A DNA stretch of 64,000 bases from Procambarus clarkii (taxonomy: Eukaryota; Arthropoda; Malacostraca; Decapoda; Cambaridae). Shown here one piece after another: positions 23,130 to 34,495 of this stretch. How positions within the stretch are numbered: the stretch's first letter is position 1; each line of letters opens with the position of its first letter. The position numbers and the translations under genes were made by a program. The notes under the pieces were generated by a model, which searched no databases, was not told the origin of the DNA, and saw nothing but the letters and a program-made list of their open reading frames with translations. The DNA lies in the NCBI RefSeq assembly GCF_040958095.1, contig NC_091175.1, forward strand, positions 21,536,003 through 21,600,002, written 5' to 3'.

Positions 23130-23490
23130 GACCTAATGGATAAGGAGAAGGGGGTGTGACTACAAGTAGGGCTTACTAGCACCTAGACTAGGCAAAGTAT
23201 TAGCTGCGGACAGCGGGACACTTGGGGACCGGCGCTGCACCCCCCTTCCCACATGCAGTGGGGAGAAAAGGGGACAACTGTGCAAAGCATGACGGGGGTA
23301 CAAAGACAGCCGCTTGCAAAGGGGAGGTGGGTGGGCTTTGCGAGGGCAGCGGCGGGGGCAGGCTGAGTGAGGGCAGAGCCTCTCTGTGCGCCCGTATTTA
23401 TACGGCCCCAGACTGCCCGCGCAACGCCGCGGGACGCGCTGCGCAAATGTTTCCTTCTCCCCCATCAGAAATATCCCCGCTTGCGATCAA
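23130..23490. promoter_or_regulatory. GC/CpG-rich island with TATTTATA box
   Basis: A sharp rise in GC with many CpG steps. GTATTTATACGG (about 23393-23404) could be a TATA-type element. Frames across the island on both strands show no domains. It could be a promoter of an unseen gene or part of an old repeat. I cannot tell which. Confidence 0.3.
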
Positions 23491-23785
23491 GCAGTGACCA
23501 TTTACTTTTGTCTATTTAAAAAAATTCTAATCTGTGGCCCATTGTCGTTATCTTTATTACGTTTATCTCTTATTGTATTCTAAACTCGTTTTGGCCTGCT
23601 CCCCGCCGCTCATCGTGCCTACCTCTACAAAGGGCCCGTCCTGTAACGGGTTCTCAGCCCCAGCTCCTAGTACTGGGGGGGGTGGGGGGCATTCAAGGAA
23701 GACTGAGGATTCTGGCGGCGTCGTCACGGCGTCAACAACGCAGTGGCGCCTGGATGTACCTGCCCGGGGCCTAAGTTATTTGTTA
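23491..23785. other. Short unassigned stretch
   Basis: Contains a G-rich run (GGGGGGGGTGGGGGGCATTC, about 23675) and otherwise nothing recognisable. Confidence 0.3.
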
Positions 23786-23787
23786 TA

Positions 23788-23882
<95 letters not shown>
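23786..23882. repeat. (AT)n microsatellite
   Basis: About 97 bases of uninterrupted AT repeats, directly abutting the 260-bp tandem array. Confidence 0.97.
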
Positions 23883-26168
<2,286 letters not shown>

Positions 26169-26240
26169 ATGAATGATAAAACAGGAGCTGCCTCGCATGG
26201 ACCAATAGATCTGCAATTTCCTGTATTACCATGTTTTTAA
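26169..26240 (+). mobile_element. LINE family E (CR1) 3' end fragment
   Basis: GGAGCTGCCTCGCATGGACC and CAATAGATCTGCAATTTCC match the 3' end of the long CR1 copy at 58.19-58.24 kb. Confidence 0.7.
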
Positions 26241-26865
26241 ATAAAGGACTGGACATCTCTAGTGTAAAACGTGCAGTGTTCTGGTTAGCTTTGACTTGGG
26301 AGAAGTGAAGAGTAAGCGAGACATCCTTGAAGAACGTCTGGCGTGAGGCAGCATAACAAGATCAACTGACCACACAATATGGAGGCCATGCCAAGTCCGA
26401 TTCTGTGCAACTGACGCCGACTTTGGCATTATTTTGCCATACATTCAAGAATTAGACAGTAAATATTACTTAGTACACGTTGCTAAAGTACTATACAGCG
26501 TTTGTTTTGTACATATAAATTTAACTGTGATCAATCTTAAATAGAAAGTGTGCAATTGCCGCAACTGTTGCTGTTGACTAGAGCTGCTCTCGAAGCCACA
26601 TTAGTTAACTTATTCAGCTCTCTTTAAGTTAAAGTTTGCTTGTTTGCTACTCTGACCAACATTTAGTCGAGAAATGATCAATATGACATCTTGTTTGTTT
26701 TGTTTGTATTCTACCCATTTTGTGCAACTGCCCCAATATCTTAATAAAGGATTTTAAAGGGTTAGTTTATTGGGCAGCGTTTGACCAAGTATTCCTTCAT
26801 ACACTGCACTCTTCCGGAGTCACCAGCCTCTATTTCCTTCATTACTTTCATGTGTGGCAGTATGT
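26241..26865. other. Non-coding stretch
   Basis: No exon or element recognised before the minisatellite. Confidence 0.4.
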
Positions 26866-28185
26866 GTGAGGGGCCGGCTGACAGCTTCCTGTGTGTGAGG
26901 GGGCCAGCTGACAGCTTCCTGAGTGTGAGGGGGCCAGCTGACAGCTTCCTGTGTGTGAGGGGGCCAGCTGACAGCTTCCTGAGTGTGAGGGGGCCAGCTG
27001 ACAGCTTCCTGAGTGTGAAGGGGCCAGCTGACAGCTTCCTGTGTGTGAGGGGGCCAGCTGACAGCTTCCTGTGTGTGAGGGAGCCAGCTGACAGCTTCCT
27101 GTGTGTGAGGGGGCCAGCTGACAGCTTCCAGTGTGTGAGGGGGCCAGCTGACAGCTTCCTGTGGGTGTGGGGGCCAGCTGACAGCTTCCTGTGTGTGAGG
27201 GGGCCAGCTGACAGCTTCCTGTGTGTGAGGGGGCCAGCTGACAGCTTCCTGTGTGTGAGGGGGCCAGCTGACAGCTTCCTGTGGGTGTGGGGGCCAGCTG
27301 ACAGCTTCCTGTGTGTGAGGGGGCCAGCTGACAGCTTCCTGTGTGTGAGGGGGCCAGCTGACAGCTTCCTGTGTGTGAGGGGGCCAGCTGACAGCTTCCT
27401 GTGTGTGAGGGGGCCAGCTGACAGCTTCCTGTGTGTGAGGGGGCCAGCTGACAGCTTCCTGTGTGTGAGGGGGCCAGCTGACAGCTTCCTATGTGTGAGG
27501 GGGCCAGCTGACAGCTTCCTGTGTGTGGGGGGCCGGCTGACAGCTTCCTGTGTGTGAGGGGGCCGGTTGACAGCTTCCTGTGTGTGAGGGGGCCAGCTGA
27601 CAGCTTCCTGTGTGTGAGGGGGCCAGCTGACAGCTTCCTGTGTGTGAGGGGCCGGCTGACAGCTTCCCGTGTGTGAGGGGGCCAGCTGACAGCTTCCTGT
27701 GGGTGTGGGGGCCAGCTGACAGCTTCCTGTGTGTGAGGGGGCCAGCTGACAGCTTCCTGTGTGTGAGGAGGCCAGCTGACAGCTTCCTGTGTGTGAGGGG
27801 GCCAGCTGACAGCTTCCTGTGTGTGAGGGGGCCAGCTGACAGCTTCCCGTGTGTGAGGGGGCCAGCTGACAGCTTCCCGTGTGTGAGGGGGCCAGCTGAC
27901 AGCTTCCTGTGTGTGAGGGGGCCGGCTGACAGCTTCCTGTGTGTGAGGGGGCCAGCTGACAGCTTCCCGTGTGTGAGGGGGCCAGCTGACAGCTTCCCGT
28001 GTGTGAGGGGGCCAGCTGACAGCTTCCTGTGTGTGAGGGGCCGGCTGACAGCTTCCTGTGTGTGAGGGGCCGGCTGACAGCTTCCTGTGTGTGAGAGCCA
28101 GCTGACAGCTTCCTGTGTGTGAGGGGGCCAGCTGACAGCTTCCCGTGTGTGAGGGGGCCAGCTGACAGCTTCCTGTGTGTGAGGG
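26866..28185. repeat. 30-bp minisatellite, about 43 copies
   Basis: The unit is GGGGCCAGCTGACAGCTTCC plus TGTGTGTGAG, regular across about 1.3 kb with scattered single-base changes and a few 1-2-base length variants. It contains an internal CAGCTG and the repeated phrase CAGCT-GACAGCT. The period is divisible by three, so frames of more than 500 codons (TQEAVSWPPH-like) stay open. They are not proteins. The array is flanked on the right by a SINE-type 3' end. Confidence 0.96.
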
Positions 28186-28347
28186 CCTCGGTGTGGGGGG
28201 GGGAACTAGATATAAGCCTAATGTAAATGAATACATTCTGGCTTCCTGTCCCCCGACACAATGAGTTATTATTATTATTAGTAGTAGTAGTAGTATTATT
28301 ATTATTATGAACGGTAGACCTACATCACGTAACAGAGACAGTACATA

Positions 28348-28350
<3 letters not shown>
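28186..28350 (+). mobile_element. SINE-type 3' end and simple repeats
   Basis: AACTAGATATAAGCCTAATG (about 28204) resembles the 3' part of SINE S2 at 3.85 kb. The following TTCCTGTCCCCCGACACAAT resembles 5510-5530. Then (TTA)n/(GTA)n. Confidence 0.5.

Positions 28351-28429
<79 letters not shown>
28351..28429. repeat. (AT)n microsatellite
   Basis: About 79 bases of AT repeats. Confidence 0.97.
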
Positions 28430-28432
<3 letters not shown>

Positions 28433-28529
28433 TGTTCACTAGTCAATCGAAGGTTGAGAGGCGAGAACAAGCTTAAGGACAGCCCAGGCGAGGACACTCA
28501 GGTAAATATAGCTGGGTGAATATGTACAC

Positions 28530-28772
28530 TGGCAGCCTTACCATGCCACTACTAGCCTTACGAGGCCACTACTAGCCTTACGAGGCCACTACCAACCTAA
28601 CGACGCCTCTACCAACATTACAAGGCCACTAACAACGCTACAAGGCCACTAACAACGCTACAAGGCCACTAACAACGCTACAAGACCACTAACAACGCTA
28701 CAAGGCCACTAACAACGCTACAAGGCCACTAACAACGCTACAAGGCCACTAACAACGCTACAAGGCCACTAC
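28530..28772. repeat. 20-bp minisatellite, left part
   Basis: About eleven units of the type TACAAGGCCACTAACAACGC, more diverged (ACGAGGCCACTACTAGCCTT) at the left edge. Resumes at 29433. Confidence 0.9.
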
Positions 28773-29432
28773 GAAGACAGAGAGAAAAATTTATATCACA
28801 CCAAACCTGTCTCCTGAAGCCCACATCAAAAGAATAACATCGGCGGCGTATGCGAGGCTGCCTAACATCAGAACTGCCTTCAGGAACCTGTGAAAGGAAC
28901 CTTGTACACCACATATGTAAGACCAATCCTGGAGTATGCGGCCCCCAGCATGGAGCCCGTATTTTGTCAAGCACAAGACGAAGCTGGAAAAAGTTTAGAA
29001 GTATGGTACTAGGCTAGTCCCGGAACTTAGATGCATGAGATCTGAGGACAGGCTGCGTGAACTGCATCTTATGTCGCTGGAAGGCAAAAAAGCTTTGGGA
29101 GACATGATCACCACATACAAAATTCTCAGGGAAATTGACAGGGCAGATAAAGATGGATTATTTAACACGAGTGGTACACGCACAAGGGGACACAGGTGGA
29201 AGCTGAGTACCCAAATGAGCCATAGAGACATTAGAAAGAACTTCTTAAGTGTCAGAGTAAATGGAATGCATTAGGCAGTGATGTGGTGGAGACTGACTCC
29301 ATACACAGTTTCAAATGTAGATAAGATGAAGCTCGAGAAGCTCAGGAATCTGTGTGTACACCAGTTGATTGACGGTTGAGAGGCGGGACCAAAGAACCAA
29401 AGCTCAACCCCCGCAAGCACAACTAGGTGAGT
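28773..29432 (+). mobile_element. LINE family D copy D2 inserted in the 20-bp minisatellite
   Basis: Reads through the D family C-terminus (CLLKPTSKE-equivalent region, then LRELHLMSLEGKKALGDMIT, TYKILREIDRADKDGLFNTS, MSHRDIRKNFLSVRVNGMH) to the family 3' end GCAAGCACAACTAGGTGAGT. Truncated at the 5' side, with several frame breaks. Flanked by ACTAC (28768-28772, 29433-29437) inside the same minisatellite. Confidence 0.86.
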
Positions 29433-29540
29433 ACTACCAAACTTACGAGGACACTACCAATCTTACGACGCCTCTACCAAACTTACGAGGCCATTACCAA
29501 CCTTGAGAGGCCACTACCAACTTTAGTGGCCACTATATAA
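29433..29540. repeat. 20-bp minisatellite, right part
   Basis: TACCAAACTTACGAGGCCA-type units continue the array found to the left of LINE D2. Confidence 0.82.
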
Positions 29541-29639
29541 CAACTATAAAGTGCATAAACACATACCAATATCAGATCTGCCCAAATAATATTTGAAACA
29601 ATTATTTACAAACAGTTCTACTCCTACCTCGCTATATAG

Positions 29640-30215
29640 TCGTCCTGGCTTGGCGCTTTCCCCTGATAATTCCTTCCTTCCTTCCTTCTACTCCTACCTC
29701 GTAAAATTTAACATACTAAGTCCCTATCAATTTGGCTTCCGCTCCCAAAACAGTACCAACGATGCCATTATTAGTCTGCTTGATATAATCTACTCAGCCC
29801 TGGACAAAAATGAGTTTCCGATTGGACTCTTCATTGACCTGAGAAAGGCCTTTGATACCGTTAGCCATAACTACCTCTTACTTAAACGCCACCATTTTGG
29901 AATCCGAGGCCTTGTCCTGAACTATATCCGAACCTATCTTAGTGACAGACACCAATATGTAGCCATCAATGATATAACCTCTCCCACTCTACCATTAACC
30001 GTAGGAGTGCCACAGGGCAGCATCCTAGGACCTCTCCTATTTCTTATATACATCAATGATCTGCCTAATGTCTCTAACATTCTTAAACTTATACTATTTG
30101 CTGACGATACTTGCTGACGTCACTTCATCTACTCAGACTCCAACCTACATACACTAAATAATGTAAATAACGAATTAAAAAAGTCCATAAAGTAAATAGA
30201 AACTGTACTTATGGT
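29640..30215 (+). mobile_element. LINE family A-related copy A4 (RT core)
   Basis: RT blocks LSPYQFGFRSQNSTNDAIIS, GLFIDLRKAFDTVSHNYLLL, GVPQGSILGPLLFLIYINDL and LILFADDTC, then a stop. Clearly diverged from A1-A3 at the protein level, so an older subfamily. A piece resembling SINE S4 (TGGCTTGGCGCTTTCCCCTG, 29650) lies just upstream. Confidence 0.85.
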
Positions 30216-30239
30216 CGGTCTCGAGCCCATTGCTGATGT

Positions 30240-30578
30240 AACAATGTGTATTGAATTTTTGCAACTAGCTCATCCAGATAGTAACTTGCTTAGCTAAATG
30301 AATTGTGGGGTTCAGTCCCTGAGCCCATTATGTGCCTCTGTAACCCTTTCCACTACCGCCCACAAGATGGGTATGGGGTGCATAATAAATGAAGGGAAGA
30401 GAATTTTCAGGGAAAAGCGCCAAGCCATTACTATTGTATAGCACTTGGAAGGGGTCAGGATAAGATTTTTGGGATGGGACGGGGGAAGGACTGGTGCCCA
30501 AACACTTGGACGGCCGGGGATTGAACGCCGACCTGCATGAAGCGAGACCGTCGCTCTACCGTCCAGCCCAAGTAGCAT
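30240..30578 (-). mobile_element. tRNA-derived SINE S4, long minus-strand copy
   Basis: Reading leftwards from 30578, the head holds A-box-like TGGACGGTAGAGCG and B-box-like GGCGTTCAATCCCC. It is followed by GGCTTGGCGCTTTTCCCTGA, TTATTATGCACCCCATACCC, ATCTTGTGGGCGGTAGTGG, GGGTTACAGAGGCACATAAT and TTTAGCTAAGCAAG. Other pieces of the same SINE are at 32.1, 34.9 and 50.1 kb. Confidence 0.82.
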
Positions 30579-30611
30579 AATAAATTAACTAAACTAACCA
30601 ATACTCTCACT

Positions 30612-30890
30612 ATGGCGGTATGTTCACTCACAGGATGAGTGACGTTGCCCATTGTGGTATGTTCACTCACAGGATGAGTGACGTTGCCCATTGTGGTATG
30701 TTCACTCACAGGATGAGTGACGTTGCCCATTGTGGTATGTTCACTCACAGGATGAGTGACGTTGCCCATTGTGGTATGTTCATTTAAAGGATGAGTGGCG
30801 CTGCCCGTTGTGGTATGTTCCCTCACAGGATCAGTGACGTTGCCCATGTCCGTATGTTCACTCATAGGATGAGTGACACTCATAAGTGAG
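30612..30890. repeat. 39-bp minisatellite, about 7 copies
   Basis: The unit is GGTATGTTCACTCACAGGAT plus GAGTGACGTTGCCCATTGT. The last two copies are more diverged. Period divisible by three, so the 147-codon minus frame is an artefact. Confidence 0.94.
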
Positions 30891-31344
30891 ATTAGCATGG
30901 GGTAAAAAAATATATTTTTATTAAATAATATACAAAATAAATATCATATATTAAAAAATTAATTCAGGTAGTGGGTGAGAGGCGAGATGCTGGGTATTGC
31001 ATCACATATTGCAAGCAGGTTGGCGCCGGCTGGGACCAGTGCCTCTACCTCACCACCATAGTCTACTGCAAGCTGTGATTTACATATTTAAATATATAGA
31101 ATGAAATTTCCTGAAAATTAGGACATTTATTCCACCATTCTAGCTCACATAGCCTACTGCAAGCTGCGATTTACATATTTAAATATATAAAATAAAATTT
31201 CCTGAAAATTTATTCAACCGTCACGAGATGCTTGGGTTGACTGACACCAGAACAATGTAGTTATAAGTACAGTAAGGAGCAGGGCAAGAATTATTCCCAT
31301 GCATATCCTATTACGCCGTCTTCAGAAGAGGAAATTTCCAATTA
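30891..31344. repeat. AT-rich stretch with a roughly 100-bp duplicated block
   Basis: GATTTACATATTTAAATATA followed by AATTTCCTGAAAATT occurs near 31076 and 31168, preceded both times by a CTACTGCAAGCTG phrase. No gene seen. Confidence 0.6.
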
Positions 31345-31605
31345 TATTGAAGCTCAAGAAGCCACAATGTAGGACTGAAAACAGCAGATTTTTTTCACTC
31401 GCGGGGTTATAAACAAGTGGAACCGCCTACCCGCCGAAGCTGTAAATGCCAAAACTCTGTTGAGTTTTAAAATCCAGCTAGAAATAATCATCAGGACAAA
31501 TGGGGGGACCTTCGGCAAGCCGCCGACTCCCTGACTTTTTTGACACCACTAGAGTGTTAGTGGCCCCATCAGGTCAATTCAGCTACATACGCATGCAGGT
31601 GGCAG
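31345..31605 (+). mobile_element. LINE family C copy C4 (3' end)
   Basis: CTCAAGAAGCCACAATGTAG, CCGCCTACCCGCCGAAGCTG, AACTCTGTTGAGTTTTAAAA and CGGCAAGCCGCCGACTCCCT in the order of other family C 3' ends. Confidence 0.82.
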
Positions 31606-31836
31606 CAGGTAATGAATCTATAGAGTGAGGTCTTCAGTTGTAAACTTTGGGAAATGACCCAGGACACACTGCTCAACACTATTAGTAAATGTCCAGTTAT
31701 TATAATTTGAACTGAATGGCGTGAGATTATTCGAGCTTTGTAATTATTTCATTCACTCACGGATATTGAAAGATATTCTCGTGATCTACCCAACGTTTGC
31801 GAGTAGACTCACATATCATATTTTCCCCTGAGTCCA

Positions 31837-31912
31837 TCTACGGGCTCACCATAGCCCGTGTTACTTGGAACTTTTTGTTCCAGGTAGCGAATCTTTAACA
31901 ACAACAACTGAG
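31837..31912 (+). mobile_element. Hairpin repeat, HP-B type
   Basis: ACGGGCT-CACCAT-AGCCCGT forms one hairpin and TTACTTGGAAC-TTTTT-GTTCCAGGTAG the next. The two mismatched positions of the second stem are G:T wobbles on this strand. The tail AATCTTTAACAACAACAAC ends the repeat. Related copies at 48.8, 52.0, 60.1 and 61.0 kb. Confidence 0.78.
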
Positions 31913-32019
31913 TCCATAACCACCCTATATGAGTTGGGAATATTGGGTGTACTTATAGCCAGCTGTAATCCCTTGTATAAAATAGGGCAGCAGTGTACAC
32001 TACTGAATCCCTATGCTTC

Positions 32020-32021
<2 letters not shown>

Positions 32022-32101
<80 letters not shown>
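32022..32101. repeat. (AAT)n microsatellite
   Basis: About 26 AAT repeats. Confidence 0.97.
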
Positions 32102-32103
<2 letters not shown>

Positions 32104-32105
<2 letters not shown>

Positions 32106-32173
32106 ATGCTCACTAAATTTTGGGGGTTCAGTTCCTGATCCCACTAATTATATGTGCTTCTCGAGTTTTTTCC
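32104..32173 (-). mobile_element. SINE S4 copy, distal part, left of the 32-bp minisatellite
   Basis: GGGGTTCAGTTCCTGATCCC, ATGTGCTTCTCGAGTTTTTT and CCGCTACCACTAGTAGGATG align with 30305-30370 of the SINE S4 copy at 30.24-30.58 kb. The remaining SINE piece reappears after the minisatellite (about 32805-32830, CATAATAAATGAACTAA). Confidence 0.75.
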
Positions 32174-32808
32174 GCTACCACTAGTAGGATGGGCATGGTG
32201 TGTGTACTACCACTAGCAGGATGGGCATGGTGTGTGTACTACCACTAGCAGGATGGGCATGGTGTGTGTACTACCACTAGCAGGATGGGTATGGTGTGTG
32301 TACTACCACTAGCAGGATGGGTATGGTGTGTGTACTACCACTAGCAGGATGGGTATGGTGTGTGTACTACCACTAGCAGGATGGGTATGGTGTGTGTACT
32401 ACCACTAGCAGGATGGGTATGGTGTGTGTACTACCACTAGCAGGATGGGTATGGTGTGTGTACTACCACTAGCAGGATGGGTATGGTGTGTGTACTACCA
32501 CTAGCAGGATGGGTATGGTGTGTGTACTACCACTAGCAGGATGGGTGTGGTGTGTGTACTACCACTAGCAGGATGGGTATGGTGTGTGTGTACTACCACT
32601 AGCAGGATGGGTATGGTGTGTATACTACCACTAGCAGCATGGGTATGGTATGTGTGTACTACCACTAGCAGGATGGGTATGGTGTGTGTACTACCACTAG
32701 CAGGATGGGTATGGTGTGTGTACTACCACTAGCAGGATGGGTATGGTGTGTGTACTACCACTAGCAGGATGGGCATGGTGTGTGTACTACCACTAGCAGC
32801 ATGGGTAT
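32174..32808. repeat. 32-bp minisatellite, about 20 copies, inside SINE S4
   Basis: The unit is CTACCACTAGCAGGATGGGT plus ATGGTGTGTGTA. It corresponds to the CTACCGCCCACAAGATGGGT segment of SINE S4 (about 30352-30371), and SINE sequence flanks both ends. Confidence 0.9.
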
Positions 32809-32889
32809 GAGCTGCATAATAAATGAACTAAATTCCTCTAACTAGAAATATAGCTGTCATATTTTAGTTTTATTAATTGATAATTTAAC

Positions 32890-33395
32890 TGAATTTACTT
32901 GAGGGCGGCTTGTCGAAGGTCCCCTAATTTGTCCTGATTATTTTTTCCTGATGATTTTGTTGACCTGATTTTGATATTCAGTGGCACTTGTGACTTCGGC
33001 GGGTAGGCGGTTCCATATGATTATAACTATGGGTGAAAACATTATCTCCTGTTTTCTGCGCTACACTGTAGCTTGTTGAGCTTGTACCCCTTGCTCCTTG
33101 TTTGTGTTACATCTGACCTTTTAAAGATGTCGTCTAGGATAGTAGTCTTCAAATTGTTCAGTATTTTAAAAGTTTTGACGAGATCAGCCCTGTCATGTCT
33201 GGTTTGCAGTGTTGTTAGCCCTGTGGCCCTCAACCTTTCCTGGTATGCGAGTCGACTTAGTCCAGGAAGAATTTTTCTCGCCCGATGTTCTACTTTCTCC
33301 AAAGCAGATTTTTTTTCCTGAAGATGTCTCCATGCTTTGATACAATAATCTAATTGGGAGCGCACCTGAGATTTATAAAGTTGAACAACTAGCTA
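32890..33395 (-). mobile_element. LINE family C copy C5
   Basis: The minus strand reads MRSQLDYCIKAWRHLQEKKS then ALEKVEHRARKILPGLSRLA, YQERLRATGLTTLQTRHDRA, LVKTFKILNNLKTTILDDIF and [20 protein letters not shown]. This is the best preserved protein-level copy of the family's C-terminus. The 3' end lies near 32900. Confidence 0.88.
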
Positions 33396-34190
33396 CTTTT
33401 CCTTAAAAGGAAAGTCAAAGTTTTGTGTTCATAATTAAAAGGTAACTAAATATTAGTGAAGTGTAGTGTAGTGTAGTAAACGGTAACTACTTTTTACTTT
33501 CAAAAGATGAGGTTAATATTTTTCAACAAGTTCAAAGGACATTTAAGTGGTTATATACAGTTTGCATTGACTATAGTGGTGAAGAAGCCCTAGCGAGCTC
33601 ACAGCATGATGCAATATCCAACACCTCATCAGTAAGCTTGCATGGTTGCAAGTTTAATTCACTCAAGGTTTTGGCTTTACAGGACACCGTATGGCATGTT
33701 TTCATGCAATGTTTTATTATTAATAATAAATGTTTCGCAACGGATTTGTCTTTAACAGACTTATGTAGTTAATTTATGAATATGAATGCATTTACAATTG
33801 TCTAGTGGATGTACTTGAGTGTGTGTGCACGGGAGCCCCCCCCAGCATGTAGCTGTGCAATGAAGGGGGATGGGAATTGACGTTCGCCTATATATATGTA
33901 CTATAGAATTTAGAAAAGATTTAGTTTTATACCTTAAATTACACATGATTTAATAATACAAATTAATATATTTTTTGTTTTAAATCTCAGTGTTTGAAAG
34001 AAACTTAAGATGTATACGAAGAACAAAAATTGTTACTCTCATCCTTCACAGCTCCGTATCATCCAATCAGCTGTTATATTTACCTCCCCTCAGATATTGT
34101 CAATATTTTTATCCTCATTTATGCTTATTTTAAAGACAAAATTATTGTAAAAATGAAGTGCATACTGGAGTAATAGTAAATTATAGAGCT
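33396..34190. other. AT-rich intergenic stretch upstream of the SLC3A2 homologue
   Basis: No exon, repeat or element recognised, apart from a tandem GTAGTGTAGT run near 33463. Confidence 0.4.
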
Positions 34191-34393
34191 ATATAGGTGT
34201 TGAAGATATAGAAGAGAGTATATTGAGAGATGAGGGAGGAGGAAGGAAGAGCGGGTGTGGCCCAGCTGACCACAAGGGCTTCCATTGACGACACACACAC
34301 CCGCCGTCATAGCCATTTGGCACGAAGCCCCACCACGTCGTCCGGGTAACAAGATTATTTTTAGCCGAGGGATCGTCGCCAAGGGTCGGAGCC
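34191..34393 (+). promoter_or_regulatory. Probable promoter and 5' UTR of the heavy-chain gene
   Basis: GC and CpG content rise over about 200 bases before the ATG at 34394. The ATG context GGAGCCATGA has G/C at -1 to -3 positions compatible with initiation. The transcription start cannot be placed. No TATA box is evident. Confidence 0.4.
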
Positions 34394-34495
34394 ATGACTG
34401 AAGATAAGAACAGTGTGAAGAACGGTGCAGCAAACGCAGAGATGGCGCCCCAGGAGGACGGCAGCAAGGTTCCTCTCACCAACGACGGACCTGAG
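34394..34495 (+). CDS. SLC3A2: Heavy-chain coding exon 1
   Basis: 34 codons from the ATG, starting MTEDKNSVKNG and ending NDGPE at donor GTACGC. Phase 0 exit. Polar cytosolic tail. Confidence 0.88.

Noticed and set aside
23160-23497. Coding gene in the GC island
   Set aside because: Frames are open on both strands because of GC bias. No similarity or start or splice evidence.
26762-28497. Frames of 258-549 codons with a repeated THRKLSAGPL-like protein
   Set aside because: Translation of the 30-bp minisatellite in all frames, not a repeat protein gene.
34125-34482. Minus-strand frames of 97-102 codons over the SLC3A2 start
   Set aside because: They are antisense to exon 1 and the 5' UTR, without domain or splice support.
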